Source: Myxococcus guangdongensis
GTDB taxonomy: Bacteria > Myxococcota > Myxococcia > Myxococcales > Myxococcaceae
Direction: 5' to 3'
Assembly (NCBI RefSeq): GCF_024198255.1
Contig: NZ_JAJVKW010000006.1
Span: forward strand, 558,001-622,000
DNA: 64,000 nucleotides
This document shows positions 34,057 to 42,821 of the stretch, in pieces. The stretch's first letter is position 1; each line of letters begins with the position of its first letter. A program made the translations under genes and the position numbers. The notes beneath the pieces were generated by a model. The model saw only the letters and a program-made list of their open reading frames with translations, was not told where the DNA came from and did no database searches.

Positions 34057-36162
34057 TCAGTCGAGAATCAGCTGATAGGGGAGGGACATGGAGGGACCTC
34101 CATCCTTCCTCATCAGGAGATGATGGACCCCCGAGACCTGGGGCGTGAAGCCACCGCTGACGTCGACGGGAACTGGCTGGCCCGTGGGGGCCAGGACCTG
34201 GATGGCCTGCGGGGAGCCTGGTGCATTCGTCCGACGCGGCTGGCCCGCGGGGAGATCGACCGCGAAGACGTCCACGTCGTAGAGCGACTCCAGCACGCCC
34301 ATGAGCCGCAGGGGATAGGTGATGGGCGTGGCATGCCCCACGTCATCCCCATGGTCATCGATGCCGACAACCTCAAGGAGGACCTCATAGGTGAAGCCCT
34401 GATTGACGGTGACGTAGATGGGGCCCGTGGAGAGAGGGTCGATGAAGATGCGAGCGGGATCTGCGAGATGGAGACGGCGCACCCACCCCGTGGGGGACTC
34501 CAAGGTGACTTCGCACCCGGTGCAGTACAGGTGGTAGAGCGTCTGCTCCTGGGCCTGGAAGACGAAGACATCCTTGTCCTCGCTGCGATGCCGCCAGCCG
34601 GAGACAGGTTGTCCGGGGACCAGGAGGGTCGCGGAGGCGGGCGTGTTTCCATGGTCATCGGGTCCCCTGTCGACGGCCTGGATGACGAACGTGCCGGGTT
34701 CGCGACTGGAACCGTCGAGTCGCACCTCGAACGTGTACACCGCGCTGTCGGGAGCCTCGTAGGTCAGCGCCCCGAAGCCCACGCTCTGGACGAGCTGCCC
34801 CTGGGCATTCCTGAGTTGGAGGAGGGAGCTGGCCGTGCCGCTCGTCCGCTCGAAGCGGTAGATGCGACCCGCCTGGACCGCGAAGGAGAATGCATCCACG
34901 TCCGTGCGCGTCTCCAGGTGGCCCGTGAGCACCGTGGTGAGAGACACCGGGGTCGCCACCACCGACGAGTCGCCATGGTCATCGAACCCCAGGTCCTCGA
35001 GGGCACAGGAATAGGGGCCAGCGTAGCTGCCATGGGAGAGCTCGACGAAGTAGCCGCCCGTGACGGGCGTCTCGATGGAGACCGTGGTGCCCCGGCCCTG
35101 GTTGTAGCTGGAGCCGTCGACGATGACGCCAGCATCGTTTCGCATCAGGAGCGTGGGCCCCGATGACCCGCCCTGGAGCACGTCGCAGGCGAAGCGGTAC
35201 ACGCGCCCCTGCGTCGCGGTGAAGGTGAAGACATCCTGGTCCAAGGCCCCCGACAGCCTTCCCGTGAAGGAGGTGGGAGAGGGCGTCAGCGCCGTGGCGT
35301 GCTCCAGCGTGTCCGCATGGTCATCGGTCTCCAGCAGGTCCAGGTGGAGTGTGAAGGAGCTCTGGAGCACCGGGGTGCTCGTCCAGTTCATGGTGACCTC
35401 CACGAGGTACGTCCCCGAATGGATGGCATTGAAGGATGCGGTCTGGGTGGGCATGCCCGGCGGGGTGAGGGCCCCCACCGGACTGATGACCTTCACCTGG
35501 CATTCGTTGGGCGCCGCCGACTCGCAGCGCACCCGGTAGAAGGCTCCGCGTTGCAAGGGAAGCGCGAAGACGTCGGTGTCGATGCCGTACTCGATGGTCC
35601 CCGTGGCCACGTTTCCAGGAGCCCAGGACGAAGCCGAGGTCGCGGTATCCGCATGGTCGTCCATTCCCAGTTCGGTGATCTGACAGGAGTAGGGACCGAC
35701 GATTTCGGGCATGGGGGAGCGCACGCTGACATAGGCGGTCTCCGTGGCCCTCGCCTTGAAATACAACCCATACCCCGGAGGGTCGAAGACCACGGCGGTG
35801 CCGCTCCGCTCATGCTGTGCGTTGTAATAGTAGAAGATCCACCCCGTGGCGGGTGAATCGACGACGCAGTCGAACCGGTAGTAGCGCTGCGCCTGCGCGG
35901 TGAAGGAGAAGACATCCTCGTCGGCGCGGAAGTCCAGGGTGCCTGTGATGAGGGTATTTGGGAGGACCGGGGTGGCCTCGCTCGGGGCGTCTCCATGGTC
36001 ATCCTCGTACAAGCGGGAGTGCTGGCTGGAGACCAGGTCCGGGGGGCTCGAGAGCGGCTCGACGGAATCGCTTCCACAAGCAGCAAGGAACAAGGCGCCG
36101 AGCCATGGCAAGAAGCTTCGTGATGATGGGGACAAGGGGCTGTCTCCGCGGAGAGGATTCAC
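34057..36162 (-). CDS. PPC-repeat lipoprotein
   Basis: The assigned GTG at 36162 gives 701 residues, with a lipoprotein signal whose Cys is at 29 (LFLAAC). The frame opens earlier at a TTG (36252) that has GAGGAT upstream, so the start is unsettled. The GTG has GGAGAG but only two bases away. The body contains six or more domains of about 100 residues, each opening with DDHGD or DDHAD, continuing with a DxDVF strand, and ending in a tyrosine-rich strand. This is the bacterial pre-peptidase C-terminal (PPC) fold, usually found on secreted proteases. Here no protease domain is attached, so it is a free-standing adhesive or calcium-binding array. It diverges from the TonB-dependent receptor gene. 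Confidence 0.85.
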   Translation of the reverse strand: MNPLRGDSPLSPSSRSFLPWLGALFLAACGSDSVEPLSSPPDLVSSQHSRLYEDDHGDAPSEATPVLPNTLITGTLDFRADEDVFSFTAQAQRYYRFDCVVDSPATGWIFYYYNAQHERSGTAVVFDPPGYGLYFKARATETAYVSVRSPMPEIVGPYSCQITELGMDDHADTATSASSWAPGNVATGTIEYGIDTDVFALPLQRGAFYRVRCESAAPNECQVKVISPVGALTPPGMPTQTASFNAIHSGTYLVEVTMNWTSTPVLQSSFTLHLDLLETDDHADTLEHATALTPSPTSFTGRLSGALDQDVFTFTATQGRVYRFACDVLQGGSSGPTLLMRNDAGVIVDGSSYNQGRGTTVSIETPVTGGYFVELSHGSYAGPYSCALEDLGFDDHGDSSVVATPVSLTTVLTGHLETRTDVDAFSFAVQAGRIYRFERTSGTASSLLQLRNAQGQLVQSVGFGALTYEAPDSAVYTFEVRLDGSSREPGTFVIQAVDRGPDDHGNTPASATLLVPGQPVSGWRHRSEDKDVFVFQAQEQTLYHLYCTGCEVTLESPTGWVRRLHLADPARIFIDPLSTGPIYVTVNQGFTYEVLLEVVGIDDHGDDVGHATPITYPLRLMGVLESLYDVDVFAVDLPAGQPRRTNAPGSPQAIQVLAPTGQPVPVDVSGGFTPQVSGVHHLLMRKDGGPSMSLPYQLILD

Positions 36163-36403
36163 CTCTCCAACAACGGTTGTGTCCGGCCCACTGCCAAAAC
36201 CATACAGGAATGATTCGGGCGGTGGTCGAGGAATCGTGCAATCGAAAGTCAAGCCATCCTCAGGAGCGCCTGGAGATGCTTGCGTCTTGGTCCAGTCTCT
36301 GCTTCGGACAGCGGCACGGAGTGGACAGTTTCACCGGGGCATGAATGTGCCGCGGCGTGGAAATCTTCCAGCCAGGGCACGGGGCTGTCCACGTATCCCT
36401 CCC

Positions 36404-39163
36404 ATGAAGGACTCCCCCCGTCCCCCTCTCGCCCTGCTGCTCTGGGTCCTCTGGGTGCCGCTGCCCTCCTGGGCCCAATCGCTCCCGACCGCCGGTGGCG
36501 AGGCCCGCGCCGTCGAGGTCGACGTCCAGGCCACGGACGCGGGGACCACCATCGCCGCCGAGGACGCCACGCGCCTGGGCCTGGTTCCCGATGGCGGCGC
36601 CGTCTCCCTGCTGACGCCCCGCCTCGTGACCGACTCCCCGGTCTCCTGGCCCGAGGGACTGCATGGCGCCCCCAGCGACGTCGGCCTGCTCCTGCGCATC
36701 GACGAACAGGGCGCCGTGGCGGAGGTCACCGTGGAGAGGCCCGCCATGCACCCGGAGCTCAACGAGGCCGCCGTCCAGGCCGCGCGCGGCCTGCGCTTCA
36801 CCCCGGCGAGGCTCGGCGACCGCGCTGTGTCCGTGCGCCTGCCGTACGCCTATCACTTCGAGCCCCCGGCCCCGCTCCTCTTCACCCAGTCCCGCCTGCG
36901 CGGCGAGGTCCGCGCCCGAGGCACCCGCGCTCCCCTCGTGGACGCCGCCCTGTTCCTCTCGGACGGCGAAGCGCCCGTCGCCATCACCGACCTGGAAGGA
37001 CGCTTCGCGCTCGAGCTGCCCCCGGGCACCCACTCGCTCCGCGTGCGCGCCCCGGGCCATCAGCTCGGCACCTTCGAGGAGTCACTCACCTCGGGACAGA
37101 CGCTCGACGTCATCTACCGCCTCCAGCCCACCCGCGTGAGCCCCTACGAGACCGTGGTCCGCGACACGCGCCCGCGCACCGAGGTGTCTCGCATCACCTT
37201 GCAGGAGCAGGAGCTGCGCGAGGTGCCCGGCACTCAAGGCGACCCGTTCAAGGTCATCATGCTCATGCCGGGGGTTGCCAGCGTCGCCTCGGGCCTCGGC
37301 TACCCCGTGGTGCGAGGCGGCCAGCCCGCGGCCACCGGCTACTACATCGACGGCGTGCGAGTGCCCATGCTGTACCACCTGCTGTTGGGCCCCGCGGTGG
37401 TGCACCCGGAGTTCATCGACACCATCGACTTCCATCCCGGCACACCGCCCGTCCAGTACGGACGGCTCCTCGGTGGCGCGGTGGAGGGCCGACTGAGCCG
37501 GCCACGCGAGGACCGTCCGCACTTCGCCGCGTACGCGGACCTCCTCAACGCGGGAGGCTTCGTCGAGGTCCCCTTCGACAGCACCGGCACCTCCCTCACC
37601 GTGTCGGGCCGCTACAGCTACACCGGGCTGCTCATCCCCCTGGCCTACGCCCTCTTCAACGACGAGGAGGACAACCCCATCCACGCGGCCTTCTGGGACT
37701 ACCAGGCCCGCATCGAACAGAAGGTCGGCGCCGGACGGCTGCGCCTGCTCGCGCTGGGCAGCTCCGACGACGCGGGCGAGGCCACCGCCACCTACGAGGA
37801 CAGCATGGGCGCCACCATCGTCTCGCGCTTCCACCGCGTGGACCTGCGCGGAACCCATCCCCTCGCGGGCGGTGAAGCGGAGCTCGGCTTCACGGTGGGC
37901 CTCGACGAAGTGGCCCTGCTCGGCTACCGGCGCCTCGTCCTCCGTGAGGAGCGTGGGCCGGAGGAGGTCCTCGCCGGTCGCTATGGATTGGACCAGCTCA
38001 CGTTCTCCGCGCGCACCGGCTGGAAGCGCGAGCTGTCCAAGACCCTCTCGGTCCACGTGGGCGCCGACGTGGAGCACCGCCGAGTGGCCACTGGCATCAC
38101 CGGCTCCGCGCGGCCCCCGGGCTGGCGTCCCCAGGATGATGCCCATCCATTGAAGCAACCCTCGGCGCTCGCCACCTTCACGGGCGTGTTCGCCGGCGCA
38201 ACGTGGCGTCCCGCGGAGAAGTGGCTGGTGTCACCCGGCCTGCGCGTGGATGGCTATCACCTGGTCCCCGGCATCCAGCACGTCGTCGTCGAGCCGCGCC
38301 TGGCGGTGCGTCACACGCTGACGTCCACGCTCACGCTCAAGGGCGGCGCCGGGCTCTACCACCAGCCGCCCACCGTGCTGCTCCACCTGCCGGCGATGGA
38401 CGTGTCGGGCCTGAACCACGGCGTCCAGGAGGGCGCCCAGTTCGACGTGGGCGCGGAGTGGAAGCTCGGCTCGGGCCTGGAGCTGTCGGGCGACGTCTAC
38501 TTCAACCCGCTGTTCCGCACCGTGGAGTTCGAGGTGATGGACGTCCTCGAGAACCGCAAGCGCCGGGGACAGGCGCACTCGGACCCGAAGGCCCGAGGGT
38601 ACGCGTATGGACTGGACCTGATGGTCCGCCATCCGCTGGGCCGCGATTGGTTCGGCTGGGTGTCGTACAGCTTCCTGCAGAGCAAGCGTCACCGCCGCTT
38701 CGCCCGCTACAACGACGACAACAGCATCCGGGAGATAGCGGAGGGCGAGCTGCCCTTCGCCTTCGAGCAGGCCCACGTCTTCAACGCCGCCGTCAGCTAC
38801 AAGTTCGGCGACAACTGGACGGTGGGCTCGGTGCTGCACTTCAACACCGGCAGGCCCGAGTCCGGTGAGGTCTCCTCCGTCACCCAGCGCGAGTCACGCT
38901 CGCACGATGGCTACCGACTGTGGGTGCGTCAGGACGGAGATCGCGTGGAGCGACTGCCGCCGTTCTTCCGCGTGGACTTCCGCGTCGCCAAGGCCTGGTC
39001 CTACGAGGAGTTCAACGTCGAGGCGTACCTGGACATCCTCAACCTCTCGCTCCAGCAGGAGGTGTTCGCCTACGAGTACAAGCGGAAGGCCGGCAAGCTG
39101 AAACGCGACGCGATGGGGTTGCCCGTCATCCTGCCGATGTTCGGTCTGAAGGGGAGCTACTGA
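36404..39163 (+). CDS. TonB-dependent receptor with N-terminal TonB-C-like domain
   Basis: The protein has 919 residues from the ATG at 36404. A signal peptide ends near SWAQ. Residues 88-152 resemble the C-terminal domain of TonB itself (VTVERPAMHPELNEAAVQAA). A carboxypeptidase-regulatory-like domain (165-225) follows, then a plug (about 258-365, with VVRGGQPAATGYYIDGV) and a 22-strand barrel to the end. The substrate is unknown. The next gene starts 2 bp after its stop, so it encodes a likely partner lipoprotein. The upstream 241 bp is a divergent control region with no clear Fur or other box that I can identify. Confidence 0.9.
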   Translation: MKDSPRPPLALLLWVLWVPLPSWAQSLPTAGGEARAVEVDVQATDAGTTIAAEDATRLGLVPDGGAVSLLTPRLVTDSPVSWPEGLHGAPSDVGLLLRIDEQGAVAEVTVERPAMHPELNEAAVQAARGLRFTPARLGDRAVSVRLPYAYHFEPPAPLLFTQSRLRGEVRARGTRAPLVDAALFLSDGEAPVAITDLEGRFALELPPGTHSLRVRAPGHQLGTFEESLTSGQTLDVIYRLQPTRVSPYETVVRDTRPRTEVSRITLQEQELREVPGTQGDPFKVIMLMPGVASVASGLGYPVVRGGQPAATGYYIDGVRVPMLYHLLLGPAVVHPEFIDTIDFHPGTPPVQYGRLLGGAVEGRLSRPREDRPHFAAYADLLNAGGFVEVPFDSTGTSLTVSGRYSYTGLLIPLAYALFNDEEDNPIHAAFWDYQARIEQKVGAGRLRLLALGSSDDAGEATATYEDSMGATIVSRFHRVDLRGTHPLAGGEAELGFTVGLDEVALLGYRRLVLREERGPEEVLAGRYGLDQLTFSARTGWKRELSKTLSVHVGADVEHRRVATGITGSARPPGWRPQDDAHPLKQPSALATFTGVFAGATWRPAEKWLVSPGLRVDGYHLVPGIQHVVVEPRLAVRHTLTSTLTLKGGAGLYHQPPTVLLHLPAMDVSGLNHGVQEGAQFDVGAEWKLGSGLELSGDVYFNPLFRTVEFEVMDVLENRKRRGQAHSDPKARGYAYGLDLMVRHPLGRDWFGWVSYSFLQSKRHRRFARYNDDNSIREIAEGELPFAFEQAHVFNAAVSYKFGDNWTVGSVLHFNTGRPESGEVSSVTQRESRSHDGYRLWVRQDGDRVERLPPFFRVDFRVAKAWSYEEFNVEAYLDILNLSLQQEVFAYEYKRKAGKLKRDAMGLPVILPMFGLKGSY

Positions 39164-39165
39164 AG

Positions 39166-40464
39166 ATGCGCCCATCTCTTCCGAGTCTGGGATTGTCCGC
39201 CGCGCTGCTGCTCACGTCGGGGTGTGAGCGGCTCCAGGACGACCTCGTCTTCGTGTATGGCCGACTCGAGCGGCGCGACGGCTCGTCCGTCACCGACGGC
39301 GTGGTGCCCTATGCGAGGACGGCCCACTTCGAGCCGCGCGGCGAGACGAACGTCGAGTACGTCATGCCGGAGTTCATCCACTCCGGAGAGAGCGTCACGG
39401 ACGGCTACGGCGACTTCTTCCTGGAGACGCGTTACGGCGATGTGCAGTCGGCCAACTCGCCGGATCCAGATCTGCACCAGCCCTTCCGCTTCCGGGCACA
39501 GTGGCGGGACGAGACAGGCGCGGGCGTCTTCGCGTCCTTCATCTTCCAAGACGACGTGGAACTGCCCACGTTGCGCATCTGGGACTCACAGCTCGTGGTC
39601 ACACCGGGCGCGGAGGGCTCCGTGGTGAGTTTCGGCGCGGTTCCTCCGTTGCCGGTGCCGCCCCTCACCGGCGAGTACGCGATGACGTCGGATGACCAGC
39701 AGAACGTCATCCCGGACCTTCCCACCACGCCGGAGCCCGCGCTCTTCATCGTCGAGGGTGACCAACCGCTGTTCCGGGTGTGGGCCGCGTCGTCCGGGTG
39801 GGTCGCCAATCGCTTCGTGCTGGAGGACTTCGCCCGGCCCGCCATCATGCTGCGGGCCCACTCCCTGGGCGCGTTCATGTTCTTCCCGCTGGGGGGCAAG
39901 CACAGCCCGTTGGTCTTCCGGGTGGACTGGCGGACAGAGGAGGTGCCACTGCCTCCCGCGGGGCTTCGGCCGGTGAGCCGGGGTGCCAGTTGCGAGCCCT
40001 CGCCTCCGAGGGGCGCGTGCCCCTGGACGGATGGGAAGCTGGAGCGTGTCGCGCTGGGCCTCAAGCCGGTGGATGGATTGACGCTCACGCTCGAAGAGCC
40101 TCGGAGCCTGCGTCACGTGGTGGTGCGCGGCGCGGAGGGGAGCTTCTCGGGTTTCGTGGTGGAGGGGAGCCTGGACGCCGAGCAATGGACGCGACTGGGC
40201 GTGCTGCGCAACTTCGCGAAGGACTATGTCCCGCCGCCCCTGAATCGCAGGGGGCCTCGCGCCTACAACGAACAGACGCAGTGGGACAGCCCCTTCGATG
40301 GGAGGTTCTCCTGGGCCCACGGGCCGCACTTCCTGGAAGGCCCCTTGGAGTCGGTCGGCCCGGTGCGCCACGTCCGGCTGCGACCGGTGAGCTTCGACCA
40401 TGCCGGTGAGGCGCAGGTCGCTGGCGAGATACGGGCCTTGGGTGAGCTGTCCGTGTTCGACTAG
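39166..40464 (+). CDS. Lipoprotein partner of the TonB-dependent receptor
   Basis: The protein has 432 residues. A lipoprotein signal ends in LLTSGC (Cys at about 20). Its ATG is 2 bp after the receptor's stop, so translation is coupled. A beta-rich N-terminal region (about 25-230) is followed by a segment resembling F5/8 type C (discoidin) domains, with VVEGSLDAEQWTRLG near residue 335. Such pairs often work as outer-membrane uptake units in which the lipoprotein captures the ligand. The ligand here is unknown. The gene converges on the AbiGi-like gene with a 4-bp overlap of stop codons. Confidence 0.85.
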   Translation: MRPSLPSLGLSAALLLTSGCERLQDDLVFVYGRLERRDGSSVTDGVVPYARTAHFEPRGETNVEYVMPEFIHSGESVTDGYGDFFLETRYGDVQSANSPDPDLHQPFRFRAQWRDETGAGVFASFIFQDDVELPTLRIWDSQLVVTPGAEGSVVSFGAVPPLPVPPLTGEYAMTSDDQQNVIPDLPTTPEPALFIVEGDQPLFRVWAASSGWVANRFVLEDFARPAIMLRAHSLGAFMFFPLGGKHSPLVFRVDWRTEEVPLPPAGLRPVSRGASCEPSPPRGACPWTDGKLERVALGLKPVDGLTLTLEEPRSLRHVVVRGAEGSFSGFVVEGSLDAEQWTRLGVLRNFAKDYVPPPLNRRGPRAYNEQTQWDSPFDGRFSWAHGPHFLEGPLESVGPVRHVRLRPVSFDHAGEAQVAGEIRALGELSVFD

Positions 40465-41168
40465 CCCGCCCGCAGGCGCGCGGAGTCCTCCGCGTGCTTC
40501 TCCAGCGCCTCGGCGATTCGAGGCGCGTTCCACAGCGGGTCCAGGCACGGGCAGAAGTAGCCCGGGCCCGCCTTCTCGCGCACGGCCCACTCGAAGAAGC
40601 CGCGCGCCGTCGCGTGCAGTTCCTCCGGGAGGAAGAGCACCGCCACGTCGTACTCGGTGAAGCGCAACAGGCCTGGGACACGCCACTCCCGCTCCCAGTC
40701 GAAGCGGTAGTTGTAGGGCGCATTGTGGGCGTCGCCCTGGATGTCCACGAAGGGCGTCATGGACCACAGGGGATGGGCCCTGGAGTCAGGCGCTGCCAGG
40801 GCCTGGTCCACCTGGTGCTTGAGCGACAGGTGGGCCGGTGACGCGTACTGGACGTACCAGACGGGGCCGCCGCCCTGGGAGAGGATGAAGCTCTTGCGGA
40901 AGCCGATGCCATACAGGCTGCGTCGCTGGACGAGCCGGGCGAGCTGGTCCAGGGGGATTTCGCTGAAGCAGACCGCGCGATGACGCTCCGCGACCTGGGG
41001 CTCCTTGCGCGCGAGCCCGAAGCCCTGGGCTCCGGGGATGAGCGTGCGCGTGCCCAGGATGTTCATCATGTTCTGGTAGGCGTCATGGAAGGGCGCGCCC
41101 GGCTTCGTGAAGTGCACCACGAAGTCAGACATGTCCCGCCATTGTGCATTCGCCTGATAGCCCAGCAT
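40461..41168 (-). CDS. AbiGi-like (abortive-infection antitoxin family) protein
   Basis: The protein has 235 residues. From memory, three features match the AbiGi family: the opening SDFVVHFTK, the central AVCFSEIPLDQL followed by YGIGFRKSFI and GPVWYV, and the later DWEREWRVPG. AbiGi is the predicted antitoxin of the AbiG phage-exclusion pair. No AbiGii-like toxin is adjacent, and the upstream neighbour is a divergent helical protein, so an intact toxin-antitoxin pair is not shown. The family may have wider roles. The start at 41168 has no strong ribosome site. Confidence 0.55.
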   Translation of the reverse strand: MLGYQANAQWRDMSDFVVHFTKPGAPFHDAYQNMMNILGTRTLIPGAQGFGLARKEPQVAERHRAVCFSEIPLDQLARLVQRRSLYGIGFRKSFILSQGGGPVWYVQYASPAHLSLKHQVDQALAAPDSRAHPLWSMTPFVDIQGDAHNAPYNYRFDWEREWRVPGLLRFTEYDVAVLFLPEELHATARGFFEWAVREKAGPGYFCPCLDPLWNAPRIAEALEKHAEDSARLRAG

Positions 41169-41385
41169 CGTCCTACCCCCGCGGTACTGTTCCGGAGCGG
41201 GGTGGTGCGCGCAACCCGAGTGCACATGTCTCCGGGATGCCTGTCTGCCCACCTGCCGGTGATGTGCGGTGGGAGGGGACCTCCGTGCGCCGCCCTCGTC
41301 GCCTGCTCGGGGTGTTGGGCGGCGGCGCGCGTCGCAATCGTTCCCAGGCACGTGGCAGATGGCGCGGCCAGCGGGAGAGCGAGCG

Positions 41386-42297
41386 ATGCGCAACGGGGGA
41401 TGGTTGTCGCCAGTCGAGCGGATGCGGCGCCTCGCGTTGTCATTGGAGCGGCTGGCCGCGCACGGGCTCGCGAGCGGCGCGGTGAGCGGCGCCACGGAGG
41501 GGCTGCAGGAAGAGCTGCCGGCGCTGGAGGGCACGCTGAAGGAGCTCATCCAGGACACGGTGCTCCTGCTGGCTCGCACGGTGCACGAGGCGAACGAGCA
41601 TGCGCCTGGGGCCTGGACGCACACGCTCGCGGAGAGCGCCGTCCGCGGGGCGGTGGAGGAGCTGCGCCGCTCGATGCCCGGCGTGGACCTGATGTCGCGC
41701 GAGCTGGTGGAGCGGATGAATGGGTGGCTCGAGCGCACGGCGGAGACGGAGGCCCTCCGCCGCCAGGAGCTGCGCAAGCCTGGAGCCCGGGCCCGGACGA
41801 TGGCGACGGGGGCGGTGCGGGGCGCGGTGAAGGAGCTGGAGCATGACATGGACCTGGTGGCGCCCATGGCCGCGCAGCTGGCGTCACGCGCGGGGCAGGG
41901 GCTCATCGAGGGGCTGAGCCGTGCGTTGGAGGCGCGGTCCGAGCGGCTCGACGAGGTGCTGGAGCGGGCGGGGCGGCGGTTCGTGCACTCGGTGGTGGAG
42001 CAGTTGGAGCTGGAGCTGAAGGCCCGACGGGAGGGGACGGACCTGGGCGGAGCCGTGGCGGCGATGGCCGAGCGCACGGCGGCGGCGACGGTGAGGGGCG
42101 CGTCGGAGGAGCTGCGGCGGCAGGGCAGGGTGGTGCGGGACGCGCATTCGGGCTCCGCGCTGCGGACCGCGAGCCGGGACGTGACGCTGGGCGTGCTCTC
42201 CGCGTTGTCGGAGCGCTTGCGTCGGCCGTTCGCCGTCGCGGCGGGGGCGGGCGGCGCGCTCATGCTCACCGCGCTCACCTTGAAGCGTTGGCGCTGA
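41386..42297 (+). CDS. Helical repeat protein with C-terminal membrane anchor
   Basis: The protein has 303 residues from the ATG at 41386, which has GGGAGAG upstream. A recurring helix is seen four times: ASGAVSGATEGL, AESAVRGAVEEL, ATGAVRGAVKEL and AAATVRGASEEL. The helices are amphipathic and rich in Ala, Arg and Glu. Near the C-terminus a hydrophobic stretch (AVAAGAGGALMLTALTL) is followed by KRWR, which looks like a tail anchor. There is no signal peptide. The protein could be membrane-associated and tethered to the inner face. I do not recognise a family. Confidence 0.8.
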   Translation: MRNGGWLSPVERMRRLALSLERLAAHGLASGAVSGATEGLQEELPALEGTLKELIQDTVLLLARTVHEANEHAPGAWTHTLAESAVRGAVEELRRSMPGVDLMSRELVERMNGWLERTAETEALRRQELRKPGARARTMATGAVRGAVKELEHDMDLVAPMAAQLASRAGQGLIEGLSRALEARSERLDEVLERAGRRFVHSVVEQLELELKARREGTDLGGAVAAMAERTAAATVRGASEELRRQGRVVRDAHSGSALRTASRDVTLGVLSALSERLRRPFAVAAGAGGALMLTALTLKRWR

Positions 42298-42384
42298 CGC
42301 ACCGGCTTCGCCCCGAGTGAGTCGCGGAGGTTCAGGAGAACGCCCCTGTGCGGCGCCACTCGGTGGCGACTACGATGGGCCGCC

Positions 42385-42786
42385 ATGCTCCGTTCCCGCT
42401 CGCTGTCTCTGGTGGCCCTGCTCACGCTGGTCGTCGCGCCCTTGGCGCTCGCCGCCGCGGGGCCCCGGTTGCAGGCCTTCTTCCAGCCCGACCTCACCAA
42501 CGTCGCCTATCAGCAGAAGGCCTACTCGCAGGTCGCCGGCAAGTGGAAGCAGCCCGGGCGCAAGGGCTTGCCCGCAGTGGGACGCAAGGCGGTGGTCCAG
42601 GCGGTGATTGGGCGGGACGGCAAGCTCGTCTCCGCGGTGGTGGGTGTGGAGTCCGGCTCAAAAGCCTGGGACGCCGCCGCGTTGTCTGCCGTTCAGAAGG
42701 CCGCGCCTTTCGCGCCGCTGCCGGCGGACTATGTACTGCCAACGTTGGATGCCCACTTCCACGTCGAGTGGACCGCCTCGCCTTGA
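42385..42786 (+). CDS. Exported TonB-C-domain-like protein
   Basis: The protein has 133 residues with a signal peptide (cleavage after ALAAA). The rest is a single TonB-C-type domain: KAVVQAVIGRDGKLVSAVV, then a DAAALSAVQKAAPFAPLP helix-turn, and a final FHVEWTA strand. Free-standing periplasmic versions are frequent in myxobacteria and are thought to contact envelope partners. Its stop is 35 bp before the start of the giant TPM-like gene, so the two may be an operon. Confidence 0.85.
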   Translation: MLRSRSLSLVALLTLVVAPLALAAAGPRLQAFFQPDLTNVAYQQKAYSQVAGKWKQPGRKGLPAVGRKAVVQAVIGRDGKLVSAVVGVESGSKAWDAAALSAVQKAAPFAPLPADYVLPTLDAHFHVEWTASP

Positions 42787-42821
42787 ACCTCCGGCCTCGT
42801 CGCACCGCCTCGGAGCCATCG

